From NCBI RefSeq assembly GCF_023195695.1, contig NZ_JALPQG010000005.1:186001-250000 (forward strand): 64,000 bases of DNA, read 5' to 3'. Source of the stretch: Aliiroseovarius sp. S1339 (GTDB lineage Bacteria > Pseudomonadota > Alphaproteobacteria > Rhodobacterales > Rhodobacteraceae). A model generated the notes under the pieces. It ran no database searches. It was given only the letters and a program-made list of their open reading frames with translations, and had not been told where the DNA came from. The number at the start of each line of letters is the position of its first letter. Position 1 is the first letter of the stretch. The translations under genes were made by a program, and so were the position numbers. Below, one piece after another: positions 1-7,665 of this stretch.

Positions 1-40
1 CGTTTCAGGCGGCATCGTCCGTCAACGAAGGAGATGTGTC

Positions 41-919
41 ATGGCCACCCAGCACTCAAGATCCGCAGCCAGATTGATGATGGCACCTGCAGTGATCCTA
101 CTACTCGGATGGATGCTGGTTCCGTTGACCATGACGCTGTTCTTTTCATTCAAGAAATACCTGCCACTGCGTGGCGACTCGATGGCTAACGGGCTGGAAT
201 GGGTCGGCTTTGACAACTACGTTCGGTTTGTAAGCTCCAGTTCTTTCTGGCCCAGCATTCAAGCCACCTTGATCATCGTCGGTGGTGTTCTAGCAATCAC
301 CATCGTCCTGGGCGTCCTGCTCGCGATCCTTCTGGACCAACCCATGTGGGGTCAGGGCATTGTCCGCATCCTTGTCATTGCCCCGTTCTTCGTCATGCCG
401 ACCGTATCGGCGCTGGTGTGGAAGAACATGTTCATGGACCCGGTGAACGGCCTCCTTGCCCATCTTTGGCGGGCGTTTGGCGCCGAACCTGTCCAATGGC
501 TCAGCCAGGCGTCACTGCCGTCGCTGATCATGATTGTCTCGTGGCAATGGCTGCCATTCGCGACCCTTATCCTGCTGACGGCCATCCAATCGCTGGACAG
601 TGAACAACTGGAGGCGGCTGAAATGGACGGCGCGCCGGTGCTTAAACGGTTCTGGTTTATTGTATTGCCGCACCTGTCGCGTGCGATCACCATCGTGATC
701 CTTATCCAGACCATTTTCCTGCTGGCTCTGTTTGCCGAGATTTTCGTGACAACAGGCGGTGCGTTCGGCACCAAGACACTGTCTTACCTGATCTTCCAGC
801 GTGTGCTGGAAAGCCAAAACGTCGGATTGGGATCGGCGGGTGGTGTCTATGCAATCATTCTGGCCAATATCGTTGCCATCTTCCTGATGCGCATCGTTGG
901 CAAAAACCTAGACGCATAG
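41..919 (+). CDS. smoF: Polyol ABC transporter permease (SmoF-like)
   Basis: Inner-membrane permease of a MalF-type carbohydrate ABC importer, 292 aa, with about six hydrophobic segments starting at residue 14. The conserved EAA loop that docks on the ATPase is visible as EAAEMDGAPVLKRFW near residues 192-206. An AAGGAG ribosome site lies at 29-34. The next genes encode a second permease, an ATPase, a sorbitol dehydrogenase and a mannitol dehydrogenase, so the substrate is most likely sorbitol and/or mannitol, as in the smo operon of Rhodobacter sphaeroides. The binding-protein gene expected just upstream is outside the window. Family assignment is firm; substrate is inferred from context. 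Confidence 0.9.
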   Translation: MATQHSRSAARLMMAPAVILLLGWMLVPLTMTLFFSFKKYLPLRGDSMANGLEWVGFDNYVRFVSSSSFWPSIQATLIIVGGVLAITIVLGVLLAILLDQPMWGQGIVRILVIAPFFVMPTVSALVWKNMFMDPVNGLLAHLWRAFGAEPVQWLSQASLPSLIMIVSWQWLPFATLILLTAIQSLDSEQLEAAEMDGAPVLKRFWFIVLPHLSRAITIVILIQTIFLLALFAEIFVTTGGAFGTKTLSYLIFQRVLESQNVGLGSAGGVYAIILANIVAIFLMRIVGKNLDA

Positions 920-931
920 GGAGGGCACGAC

Positions 932-1762
932 ATGGCACGCGCAGCGACATCACAACGCAAAGTTCTGAACACGGCATTGGCATGGGCGGTCGGATTTCTG
1001 ATCTTCTTCCCGATCCTGTGGACGATCCTGACCAGCTTCAAGACCGAGGCACAGGCCATCGCAAGCCCGCCGATCTTTCTGAACTTTGACTGGACCTTAG
1101 AGAACTATGCAGTCGTTCAAGAACGGTCGAACTACATGCGGTTCTTGTGGAATTCGATCATCATTGCCGGTGGGTCGACCATCCTTGGCACCATCATTGC
1201 GATCCCGGCCGCCTGGTCCATGGCTTTTGTGCCTTCCAAGCGGACCAAAGACATTCTGTTGTGGATGCTGTCCACCAAGATGTTACCGGCGGTTGGTGTG
1301 CTTTACCCGATCTATTTGCTGTTCATCAAAATGGGGCTGCTGGACAGCCGCGCGGGGCTGGTCATCGTTCTGATGCTGATCAATCTGCCGATCATTGTCT
1401 GGATGCTGTACACTTATTTCCGCGAAATTCCGGGCGAGATTCTGGAAGCCGCACGGATGGACGGCGCGACCCTGAAAGATGAAATCCTGTATGTTCTGAC
1501 GCCCATGGCGATCCCGGGCATCGCATCCACCCTATTGTTGAACTTCATCTTGGCCTGGAACGAGGCGTTTTGGACGCTGAACCTGACGGCGGCAAATGCC
1601 GCCCCTCTGACCGCGTTCATCGCCAGTTATTCCAGCCCCGAGGGCTTGTTCTACGCGAAACTCAGCGCGGCCTCGACCATGGCCATTGCGCCGATCCTCA
1701 TCCTTGGCTGGTTCAGTCAGAAACAACTTGTCCGGGGTCTGACCTTCGGCGCAGTGAAATAA
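932..1762 (+). CDS. smoG: Polyol ABC transporter permease (SmoG-like)
   Basis: Second inner-membrane permease of the same importer, MalG type, 276 aa. The EAA loop reads EAARMDGATLKDEI near residues 171-184 and hydrophobic segments are spread through the protein. It follows the first permease after 12 bases and precedes the ATPase by 9 bases, so the three are surely co-transcribed and form one heterodimeric pore with its ATPase dimer. The C-terminal KQLVRGLTFGAVK end is typical of MalG-family sugar permeases. Substrate is inferred from the two polyol dehydrogenase genes that follow. Confidence 0.9.
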   Translation: MARAATSQRKVLNTALAWAVGFLIFFPILWTILTSFKTEAQAIASPPIFLNFDWTLENYAVVQERSNYMRFLWNSIIIAGGSTILGTIIAIPAAWSMAFVPSKRTKDILLWMLSTKMLPAVGVLYPIYLLFIKMGLLDSRAGLVIVLMLINLPIIVWMLYTYFREIPGEILEAARMDGATLKDEILYVLTPMAIPGIASTLLLNFILAWNEAFWTLNLTAANAAPLTAFIASYSSPEGLFYAKLSAASTMAIAPILILGWFSQKQLVRGLTFGAVK

Positions 1763-1771
1763 GGAAAGATC

Positions 1772-2776
1772 ATGGGACGTATTGTACTCGATCAAGTGTC
1801 CAAAAGCTTCGGTGAGGTAGAGGTCATTCCACCACTGGACCTGACCATTGAAGATGGCGAGTTTACCGTTTTTGTCGGCCCCTCTGGCTGCGGGAAATCC
1901 ACACTTTTGCGTCTGATCGCAGGGCTCGAAGATAGCTCGGGTGGGCATATCCGTATCGATGGGGCGGACGCCACCAACGTGCCACCGGCCAAGCGCGGGT
2001 TGGCGATGGTGTTTCAGTCATATGCTTTGTATCCGCACATGTCGGTGCGCAAGAATATCGCGTTTCCGTTGCGCATGGCCAAGTTGGATCAGGTCGAGAT
2101 TGACAGGCGGGTCGATGGGGCTGCCGCGGTGCTGAACCTGGGCGACTATCTTGATCGACGCCCAGGTCAACTGTCGGGCGGGCAACGTCAACGTGTTGCC
2201 ATTGGCCGGGCCATCGTGCGCGAGCCAGCAGCCTTCTTGTTTGACGAACCGCTGTCGAATCTCGATGCCGCTTTGCGTGTCGGTATGCGTCTGGAAATCT
2301 CGGAACTGCATAAGCGACTGCAAACCACGATGGTCTATGTCACCCATGACCAGGTCGAGGCGATGACCATGGCGGACAAGATCGTCGTCCTTCATGCTGG
2401 TAGGGTCGAACAGGTCGGCTCGCCGCTAGAGCTTTACCGCGCACCGCGCAACACCTTTGTCGCGGGCTTCATCGGCTCGCCCAAGATGAACCTGCTGGAA
2501 GGGCCCGAAGCTGCAAAGCATAATGCGCGCACCATCGGGACGCGACCAGAACACATCGCGATTTCCGAGACCGACGGCGAATGGGCAGGCACGGTCGGTG
2601 TGTCAGAACATCTGGGCTCGGACACGTTCTTTCACGTCAAATGCGATGCCTTTCCAGAGCCGTTGACCGTGCGCGCAAGCGGCGAGATGACCGTAGGTTA
2701 CGGTGCCAAGGTGTTCCTGACCCCGGACCCTGCCCATCTGCATCGCTTTGACGAACAAGGGCTGCGTCTGGAATGA
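1772..2776 (+). CDS. smoK: Polyol ABC transporter ATP-binding protein (SmoK/MalK type)
   Basis: Cytoplasmic ATPase of the polyol importer, 334 aa. Walker A is GPSGCGKST (about residues 36-44), the signature is LSGGQRQRV, Walker B is [12 protein letters not shown] and the switch His lies in VYVTHDQ. The segment after about residue 235 is the regulatory OB-fold (TOBE) domain with the GTRPEHI motif typical of MalK/UgpC proteins. Its stop overlaps the start of the sorbitol dehydrogenase gene (ATGA), so translation is coupled. It may serve other sugar importers too, as MalK-type ATPases sometimes do. Confidence 0.93.
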   Translation: MGRIVLDQVSKSFGEVEVIPPLDLTIEDGEFTVFVGPSGCGKSTLLRLIAGLEDSSGGHIRIDGADATNVPPAKRGLAMVFQSYALYPHMSVRKNIAFPLRMAKLDQVEIDRRVDGAAAVLNLGDYLDRRPGQLSGGQRQRVAIGRAIVREPAAFLFDEPLSNLDAALRVGMRLEISELHKRLQTTMVYVTHDQVEAMTMADKIVVLHAGRVEQVGSPLELYRAPRNTFVAGFIGSPKMNLLEGPEAAKHNARTIGTRPEHIAISETDGEWAGTVGVSEHLGSDTFFHVKCDAFPEPLTVRASGEMTVGYGAKVFLTPDPAHLHRFDEQGLRLE

Positions 2777-3546
2777 AACGGCTTCAGGGAAAAACGGCCC
2801 TGATCACGGGCGCTGCACGCGGAATTGGGTTTGAGTTCGCCAAGGCCTACATAGCCGAAGGCGCGCAGGTGGCGATTGCCGATATCGACATCGCCCGCGC
2901 TCAGACGGCGGCGCAAGAGCTTGCCAGTTCGGCCATTGCTATTGAGATGGACGTGACCCGTCAGGACAGCATCGACGCTGCAATAACCAAGGCAGTTAAG
3001 CAGCTTGGCGATATCGACATCCTGATCAACAACGCAGCCATCTTTACCGCCGCCCCGATTGACGAAATTACCCGCAAGGATTTCGACGCGGTCTTTGCGA
3101 TCAATGTATCAGGCGTGCTGTTCACCATGCAGGCCGTCGCCAAGCACATGATTGCCCGTGGACAAGGCGGCAAGATTATCAATATGGCCAGTCAGGCAGG
3201 CCGTCGGGGTGAAGCGCTGGTCGCTGTTTATTGCGCCTCGAAAGCGGCCGTAATCAGCATGACGCAGTCGGCCGGGCTTAATCTGATACAGCACGGTATC
3301 AACGTGAACGCCATTGCTCCGGGCGTGGTGGATGGTGAGCACTGGGATGGCGTCGATGCCTTCTTCGCAAAGTACGAAGCCAAGCCGCTTGGCCAGAAAA
3401 AGAAGGAAGTCGGAGACGCCGTTCCCATTGGCCGTATGGCAAAGGCGTCTGACCTGACGGGAATGGCCGTGTTTCTGGCAAGTGCAGAAGCTGACTACAT
3501 CGTGGCCCAGACCTTCGGCGTCGATGGTGGGAATTGGATGAGCTGA
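2773..3546 (+). CDS. smoS: Sorbitol dehydrogenase, SDR family (SmoS)
   Basis: NAD-dependent polyol dehydrogenase of the classical short-chain family, 257 aa, expected to oxidise D-sorbitol to D-fructose and related polyols. The cofactor site is TGAARGIG (residues 12-19), the NNAA motif follows, and the catalytic set includes Ser of NMASQAGRR and YCASK. The segment [19 protein letters not shown] and the C-terminus [12 protein letters not shown] are, from memory, very close to SmoS of R. sphaeroides. It overlaps the ATPase gene by 4 bases and shares a TGATG junction with the mannitol dehydrogenase gene. Confidence 0.93.
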   Translation: MKRLQGKTALITGAARGIGFEFAKAYIAEGAQVAIADIDIARAQTAAQELASSAIAIEMDVTRQDSIDAAITKAVKQLGDIDILINNAAIFTAAPIDEITRKDFDAVFAINVSGVLFTMQAVAKHMIARGQGGKIINMASQAGRRGEALVAVYCASKAAVISMTQSAGLNLIQHGINVNAIAPGVVDGEHWDGVDAFFAKYEAKPLGQKKKEVGDAVPIGRMAKASDLTGMAVFLASAEADYIVAQTFGVDGGNWMS

Positions 3547-5042
3547 TGAGCGATCAGACCCGGAAACCGGCCGCCGCGCCCCTGAAAAACGACAATCTGT
3601 CGGACTTGCCAGCGTCTGTGTCCCGCCCCAGCTATGACCGCGCCGAACTGACGCCGGGGATCGTGCATATCGGGCTTGGCAACTTCCACCGCGCGCATCA
3701 AGCTTGGTATTTGCACCGGTTGATGCAGACAGGCGCGGCGCTTGACTGGGCAATTATTGGGGCCGGCGTGCGGCCTTATGACGAAAATCAGCGCCTGAAA
3801 CTAGCGAAGCAGGACTATCTGACAACTCTGGTCGAGTTGGATCCTGCTGGAACTTCGGCCGAAGTCATCGGCCCAATGATCGACTATGTGCCAGTGCAGC
3901 CGGGCAACCGGTTGCTGATCGAACGTATGGCTCAGCCCGACATCCGGATCGTGGCCCTGACCGTGACCGAGGGTGGGTATTACGTTGACCAAACCACAAA
4001 GGCGTTCGACGCGACGCATCCTGACATCCAGCATGACGCAGCACACCCCGACACCCCGAAGACCGCGTTTGGGGCGATGGTTGCAGCACTGAAATTGCGC
4101 CGTGATCAGGGCGTCGGGCCCTTCACCGGGCTTAGCTGCGACAATCTTCAAGGCAATGGCGCCATCCTGCGTCAGACCGTGGTTTCGCTGGCCCGCCTGT
4201 CCGATCCTGATCTGGCCAACTGGATTGATCAAACCTGTAGTTTCCCCAACTCAATGGTCGATTGCATCGTCCCGGCAACGGGGCCGCAAGAGATTGAATT
4301 GGTCAGGTCGCTTGGCATCGACGATGCAGCGCCCGTCACCCACGAAAACTATCGCCAATGGGTGATAGAAGACGATTTCTGCGCCGGCAGACCCGACTGG
4401 AGCAAAGTGGGCGCGACGTTCACCGACAACGTCCATGACTACGAAGCGATGAAAATCCGCGTCCTGAATGGCGGCCACCAAATCGTTGCCGGTCCAGGTG
4501 AAATTCTGTCGATCGCGACAATCGCCGACTGCATGGCGCACAAAAAAATCCACGCGCTTTTTACGCGGATTGCCCTTGATGAAATCACCCCACATGTGAA
4601 ACCGGTTCCGGGAATAACGCCCGCGGCATATGTCGAACTGATTGACCGCAGGTTCTCAAATCCGCGAATTGTGGACACGACGCGCCGGGTTGCCTTCGAT
4701 GGGTCATCGCGACACTTGGGATTTGTGATTCCGACCATTCGCGAAGGGCTCGCCGCAGGAACTCCCATTGATGGGCTCGCACTGGTCGAAGCAGCATGGG
4801 CGCGCATGTGCGAAGGCACGCGAGAAGACGGAAGTCAGATTGAACCAAACGACCCGTTCTGGGATGAGCTTCAGACCGTGGCCAGTGCCGCGAAATCGAA
4901 TCCGATGATCTGGCTTGAGCAGCGTCGGTATTATGGCGACCTGGCCTCAGTTTCCCGCTTTGCCGCGGCGTTCTCTAAGTGGTTACGAATAATATGGGCT
5001 GACGGTATTGAAGCTGCCATTGAGGTCTATCTGGAAGGCTGA
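3546..5042 (+). CDS. mtlK: Mannitol 2-dehydrogenase
   Basis: Long-chain mannitol 2-dehydrogenase, 498 aa, converting D-mannitol to D-fructose with NAD. The N-terminal IVHIGLGNFHRAHQAWY stretch is the NAD-binding signature of the polyol-specific long-chain dehydrogenases, and the catalytic-domain motif KIRVLNGGHQ contains the conserved Lys, Asn and His. The ATG at 3546 shares its A with the stop of the sorbitol dehydrogenase gene (TGATG); an upstream TTG at 3534 is in frame but less likely. No fructokinase or xylulokinase gene follows, unlike the published smo operon, so fructose must be phosphorylated by an enzyme encoded elsewhere. Confidence 0.93.
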   Translation: MSDQTRKPAAAPLKNDNLSDLPASVSRPSYDRAELTPGIVHIGLGNFHRAHQAWYLHRLMQTGAALDWAIIGAGVRPYDENQRLKLAKQDYLTTLVELDPAGTSAEVIGPMIDYVPVQPGNRLLIERMAQPDIRIVALTVTEGGYYVDQTTKAFDATHPDIQHDAAHPDTPKTAFGAMVAALKLRRDQGVGPFTGLSCDNLQGNGAILRQTVVSLARLSDPDLANWIDQTCSFPNSMVDCIVPATGPQEIELVRSLGIDDAAPVTHENYRQWVIEDDFCAGRPDWSKVGATFTDNVHDYEAMKIRVLNGGHQIVAGPGEILSIATIADCMAHKKIHALFTRIALDEITPHVKPVPGITPAAYVELIDRRFSNPRIVDTTRRVAFDGSSRHLGFVIPTIREGLAAGTPIDGLALVEAAWARMCEGTREDGSQIEPNDPFWDELQTVASAAKSNPMIWLEQRRYYGDLASVSRFAAAFSKWLRIIWADGIEAAIEVYLEG

Positions 5043-5186
5043 TCAAACGGCTTGCTTGTCGGTGCGGATGCGACGCCCATTGGTTCGGTTCCGCGTGACC
5101 AATCTACATGCCCGCCCCACGCTGGGTCCGTCGTCAAATCCGCTCGAATGGTGCAAAGGTTCGAACCAGAAAGACCCGGTCAATAC

Positions 5187-6167
5187 TCAGACAGCCAGTG
5201 TTGGCGTGAAAATCTGTTTTTCGCCTTCTTGGAATTTTCGGAGATCCAGCGGCCAACGTGCTTTTGGCCAGTATATCTCCATTTCCTGTTTTCTCGGCCG
5301 GTAGACCGCTGTGTAAAGCGTCCCGAAACCATGGTCGAACGCCGCAGAATAAAGCGGTGGTTTCAGAAATGCACCGATGAACTTTTCTTCGGGTTCAGTG
5401 TGTAACGTGAGGCGCTGAAGTAGGAAACGTTCACGCTCCACCGTCGCTGTAAGGCGCGCATGGCTTGCCCATTCCACCTTTTCCTGATGATTGGTCGCGA
5501 CGGCAGCGCGGGTAATCAGCGTCGGTCGATCCGGCGCCATCAACGCCGTCAGATATCGGCGTTTGGCGTCCACCACCGTTACATTATAGCTCATATGCGT
5601 TGGCACGCGCGCCAGCACTTTACCGGCTTCTTCCGCAGTCTCACAGGTTTGCAAAACATAGCGCAAGATCAAGGGCACGCCAAAGCCGTCACCGACCACC
5701 CGACGCCCACCAAACGTAAGCGAGATCGCAAGGCCCGCGTCGTTCATACCATCAACCAGCCCCCACAGGCCGTCACTGGTGCCCATCACGGTTCTGTCCT
5801 GCCATTTGGTGTGCAGGATCAGGCTGTCAAAGGCGTGCGGGCTGTAATCGTAATTGCGCACCAGAACCGGCTCTGCCCCCGGCCAGATTGCCTGAGAACA
5901 GCCGGACAAGTAGGCAGGCGGACAATAAAAGCTCAGAAACCGCGCTGCGTGGTCCGAACCACCAGCCAGTTCACAAAGCTCTTCATAAAGTGGTAGCATC
6001 TCGGGCATGTGCTTTTTCAGGGCTTGCAAGCTGTCCCAATATCCAGGTCGAGCTTCAGCACCTTCGCTCATCCACCAACGATGATAGGCGGGCCAATATT
6101 CCTGAAACAACCCGGCCCATTTGGGACCGGGTTTCGCTTCGGATATCGCGCGCCAATTCAGTCGCAT
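5187..6167 (-). CDS. C45-type Ntn hydrolase / acyltransferase
   Basis: 326-aa protein resembling the peptidase C45 / acyl-CoA:6-aminopenicillanate acyltransferase group of Ntn hydrolases. Members cut themselves before a Cys that becomes the N-terminal nucleophile and then hydrolyse or transfer linear amides. The likely nucleophile is Cys90 in LSGCSQAIW, followed by VLVRNYDYSP (residues 101-110), the typical R-N-x-D strand. The roughly 89 residues before it match the alpha chain of the family, and VATNHQ near residues 223-228 resembles the conserved Asn-His segment. The start has an AAGGGA site and lies 14 bases after the ATP-grasp stop, so it is the last gene of a four-gene operon. The true substrate is unknown. 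Confidence 0.8.
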   Translation of the reverse strand: MRLNWRAISEAKPGPKWAGLFQEYWPAYHRWWMSEGAEARPGYWDSLQALKKHMPEMLPLYEELCELAGGSDHAARFLSFYCPPAYLSGCSQAIWPGAEPVLVRNYDYSPHAFDSLILHTKWQDRTVMGTSDGLWGLVDGMNDAGLAISLTFGGRRVVGDGFGVPLILRYVLQTCETAEEAGKVLARVPTHMSYNVTVVDAKRRYLTALMAPDRPTLITRAAVATNHQEKVEWASHARLTATVERERFLLQRLTLHTEPEEKFIGAFLKPPLYSAAFDHGFGTLYTAVYRPRKQEMEIYWPKARWPLDLRKFQEGEKQIFTPTLAV

Positions 6168-6181
6168 TGATCCCTTTCCGC

Positions 6182-7642
6182 CTACAGGATCTTAAAGGCT
6201 GGATCGGCAAGTGCCGGCCCCGCCTCTGCCACCGGAAGGGGGCGACCAGACACGCCCTGCTTGATGCCGTGAATCCAACGCTTGCCGCGCTCGTTCAACT
6301 TGAACCCGGGCGTCATCGAGCGGCCACGCGTCACCAGAATACCGATGTCAGCCCCCTCATAGCGGTAATCACCCGGCTGCAGAATGCGCAGGAAAAATGC
6401 CTCGTTCTCGCTTTCAACTGCGCGGCGGTGATAGTCGAAGCGGTCAAAATTGATACTGCCGTCTTCACGCATTTTATATATGCCAGTTTCGGGCACTTCG
6501 GTCGCGATATCAACACTATCCTCGGTGTGCTTGATGACCATCTGCGACCAGCTGTCGATCATTGCGGGATCGGCCCAGCGGTTGTTCAGCTCGTTCACAT
6601 CCAACTCGAATTTCTTTTTCGAAAACTCGAGAAGATGGAACAGAAACAGCGGCGCGTCGGCATGCGCAAAGGCGGCATGGTTAGTCATTGAAGACGCGCC
6701 AGTAATCCGCGGGTTCAGCTCTCCCAGCCAGATGTCACCGGTCTTTTTGTCGATCAGAAAGTCCAGCTCGAAATAGCCGCGATAGCCTTCTTTGCGCAGC
6801 TGCTCGCCGAATTTAAAGGTCAACTCGCGGGCTTTCTGGCGCACTTTGGGGGGAAATGCCGTTGAAAGGATTTCGTTGCCACACCAGCCGCCTCGATACG
6901 GTGTCAATTCGTTGAAGCCGACAAGCTCGGTCATAAGCGGGCCAACGATTGTGCCTTGCTTGGTGGCGCAGGCCTCGATCGCGGATCCGCGGCAGTCGAT
7001 CCGCTTCATGATCTTGATCTCGCCTTCGCCCACGATTTCATGTTCGTGACGGCGGAAGTCAGACTCTGACTTGATGAAAAACGTCGTGTGACCGCTGTCC
7101 CCAAAGGCTGACTGCAACACCAGATCATGGCCGATGCCTGCTTTCTCGCAGGTCTTGCGCAGATCGTCGTAGTCTTTGACTTCGGCCAGCACGTTGGGCA
7201 CCGACGGCACCCCGGCCTTGTTGCCGATGCGCACGGTTTCGATCTTGTTGTCCATCTTCGTGCGCAGTTTAGCCTTGGGAAACCACACGTCGGCGCCAAG
7301 TTCTTTGGCCAGACGCTCGGTTTCCTCGTCGAACATCAGGAAAACAAATTTCGGCTTGCCGCCACGCCGCTTCACAAGGTCGATCACTTCCTTGTGCTGA
7401 AGAAGGTAGTTGTTGATATCCTCGATCGACTGGAATTCTGCATGCGGCTGCTCGGACGGACAGAACACGTTGGGATGCTTGCCATCGTAGCAGTCGATAT
7501 AGCATATGTATTTGAAATTCTTACACCATTCATCCAAACCCAACAGGTTGAAATTGGTCGCCGAAATAAAATAAATCGGGTCCTCGTTGCGGTGAAAATG
7601 ACGCCTGATTTCAGATATATTCTTGAGCACAGCTGTTGGCAT
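6182..7642 (-). CDS. ATP-grasp ligase, substrate unknown
   Basis: 486-aa ATP-grasp enzyme, often annotated as biotin carboxylase-like, although no other biotin-enzyme subunit is nearby. The ATP-grasp region begins around DNKIETVRIGNKAGVPSVP (131-149), a flexible loop QSAFGDSGHTTFF (177-189) follows, and the metal-binding end is YFELDF (290-295) plus GELNPRITG (307-315). The first 120 residues form an unrelated alpha/beta domain and the last 130 a family-specific tail. Such enzymes join a carboxylate to an amine or thiol through an acyl-phosphate. Its neighbours, a decarboxylase that makes amines and two amide-cleaving enzymes, suggest an amide or peptide-like product. The start has an AGGGAG site. 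Confidence 0.8.
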   Translation of the reverse strand: MPTAVLKNISEIRRHFHRNEDPIYFISATNFNLLGLDEWCKNFKYICYIDCYDGKHPNVFCPSEQPHAEFQSIEDINNYLLQHKEVIDLVKRRGGKPKFVFLMFDEETERLAKELGADVWFPKAKLRTKMDNKIETVRIGNKAGVPSVPNVLAEVKDYDDLRKTCEKAGIGHDLVLQSAFGDSGHTTFFIKSESDFRRHEHEIVGEGEIKIMKRIDCRGSAIEACATKQGTIVGPLMTELVGFNELTPYRGGWCGNEILSTAFPPKVRQKARELTFKFGEQLRKEGYRGYFELDFLIDKKTGDIWLGELNPRITGASSMTNHAAFAHADAPLFLFHLLEFSKKKFELDVNELNNRWADPAMIDSWSQMVIKHTEDSVDIATEVPETGIYKMREDGSINFDRFDYHRRAVESENEAFFLRILQPGDYRYEGADIGILVTRGRSMTPGFKLNERGKRWIHGIKQGVSGRPLPVAEAGPALADPAFKIL

Positions 7643-7665
7643 TGTCGTTCTCCCTGTTTTTGGTC

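Noticed and set aside
5158-5167. GGTTCGAACC resembling a tRNA T-arm (also at 17262-17271)
   Set aside because: No acceptor, D-arm or anticodon-arm pairing could be found around either copy, so neither is a tRNA.
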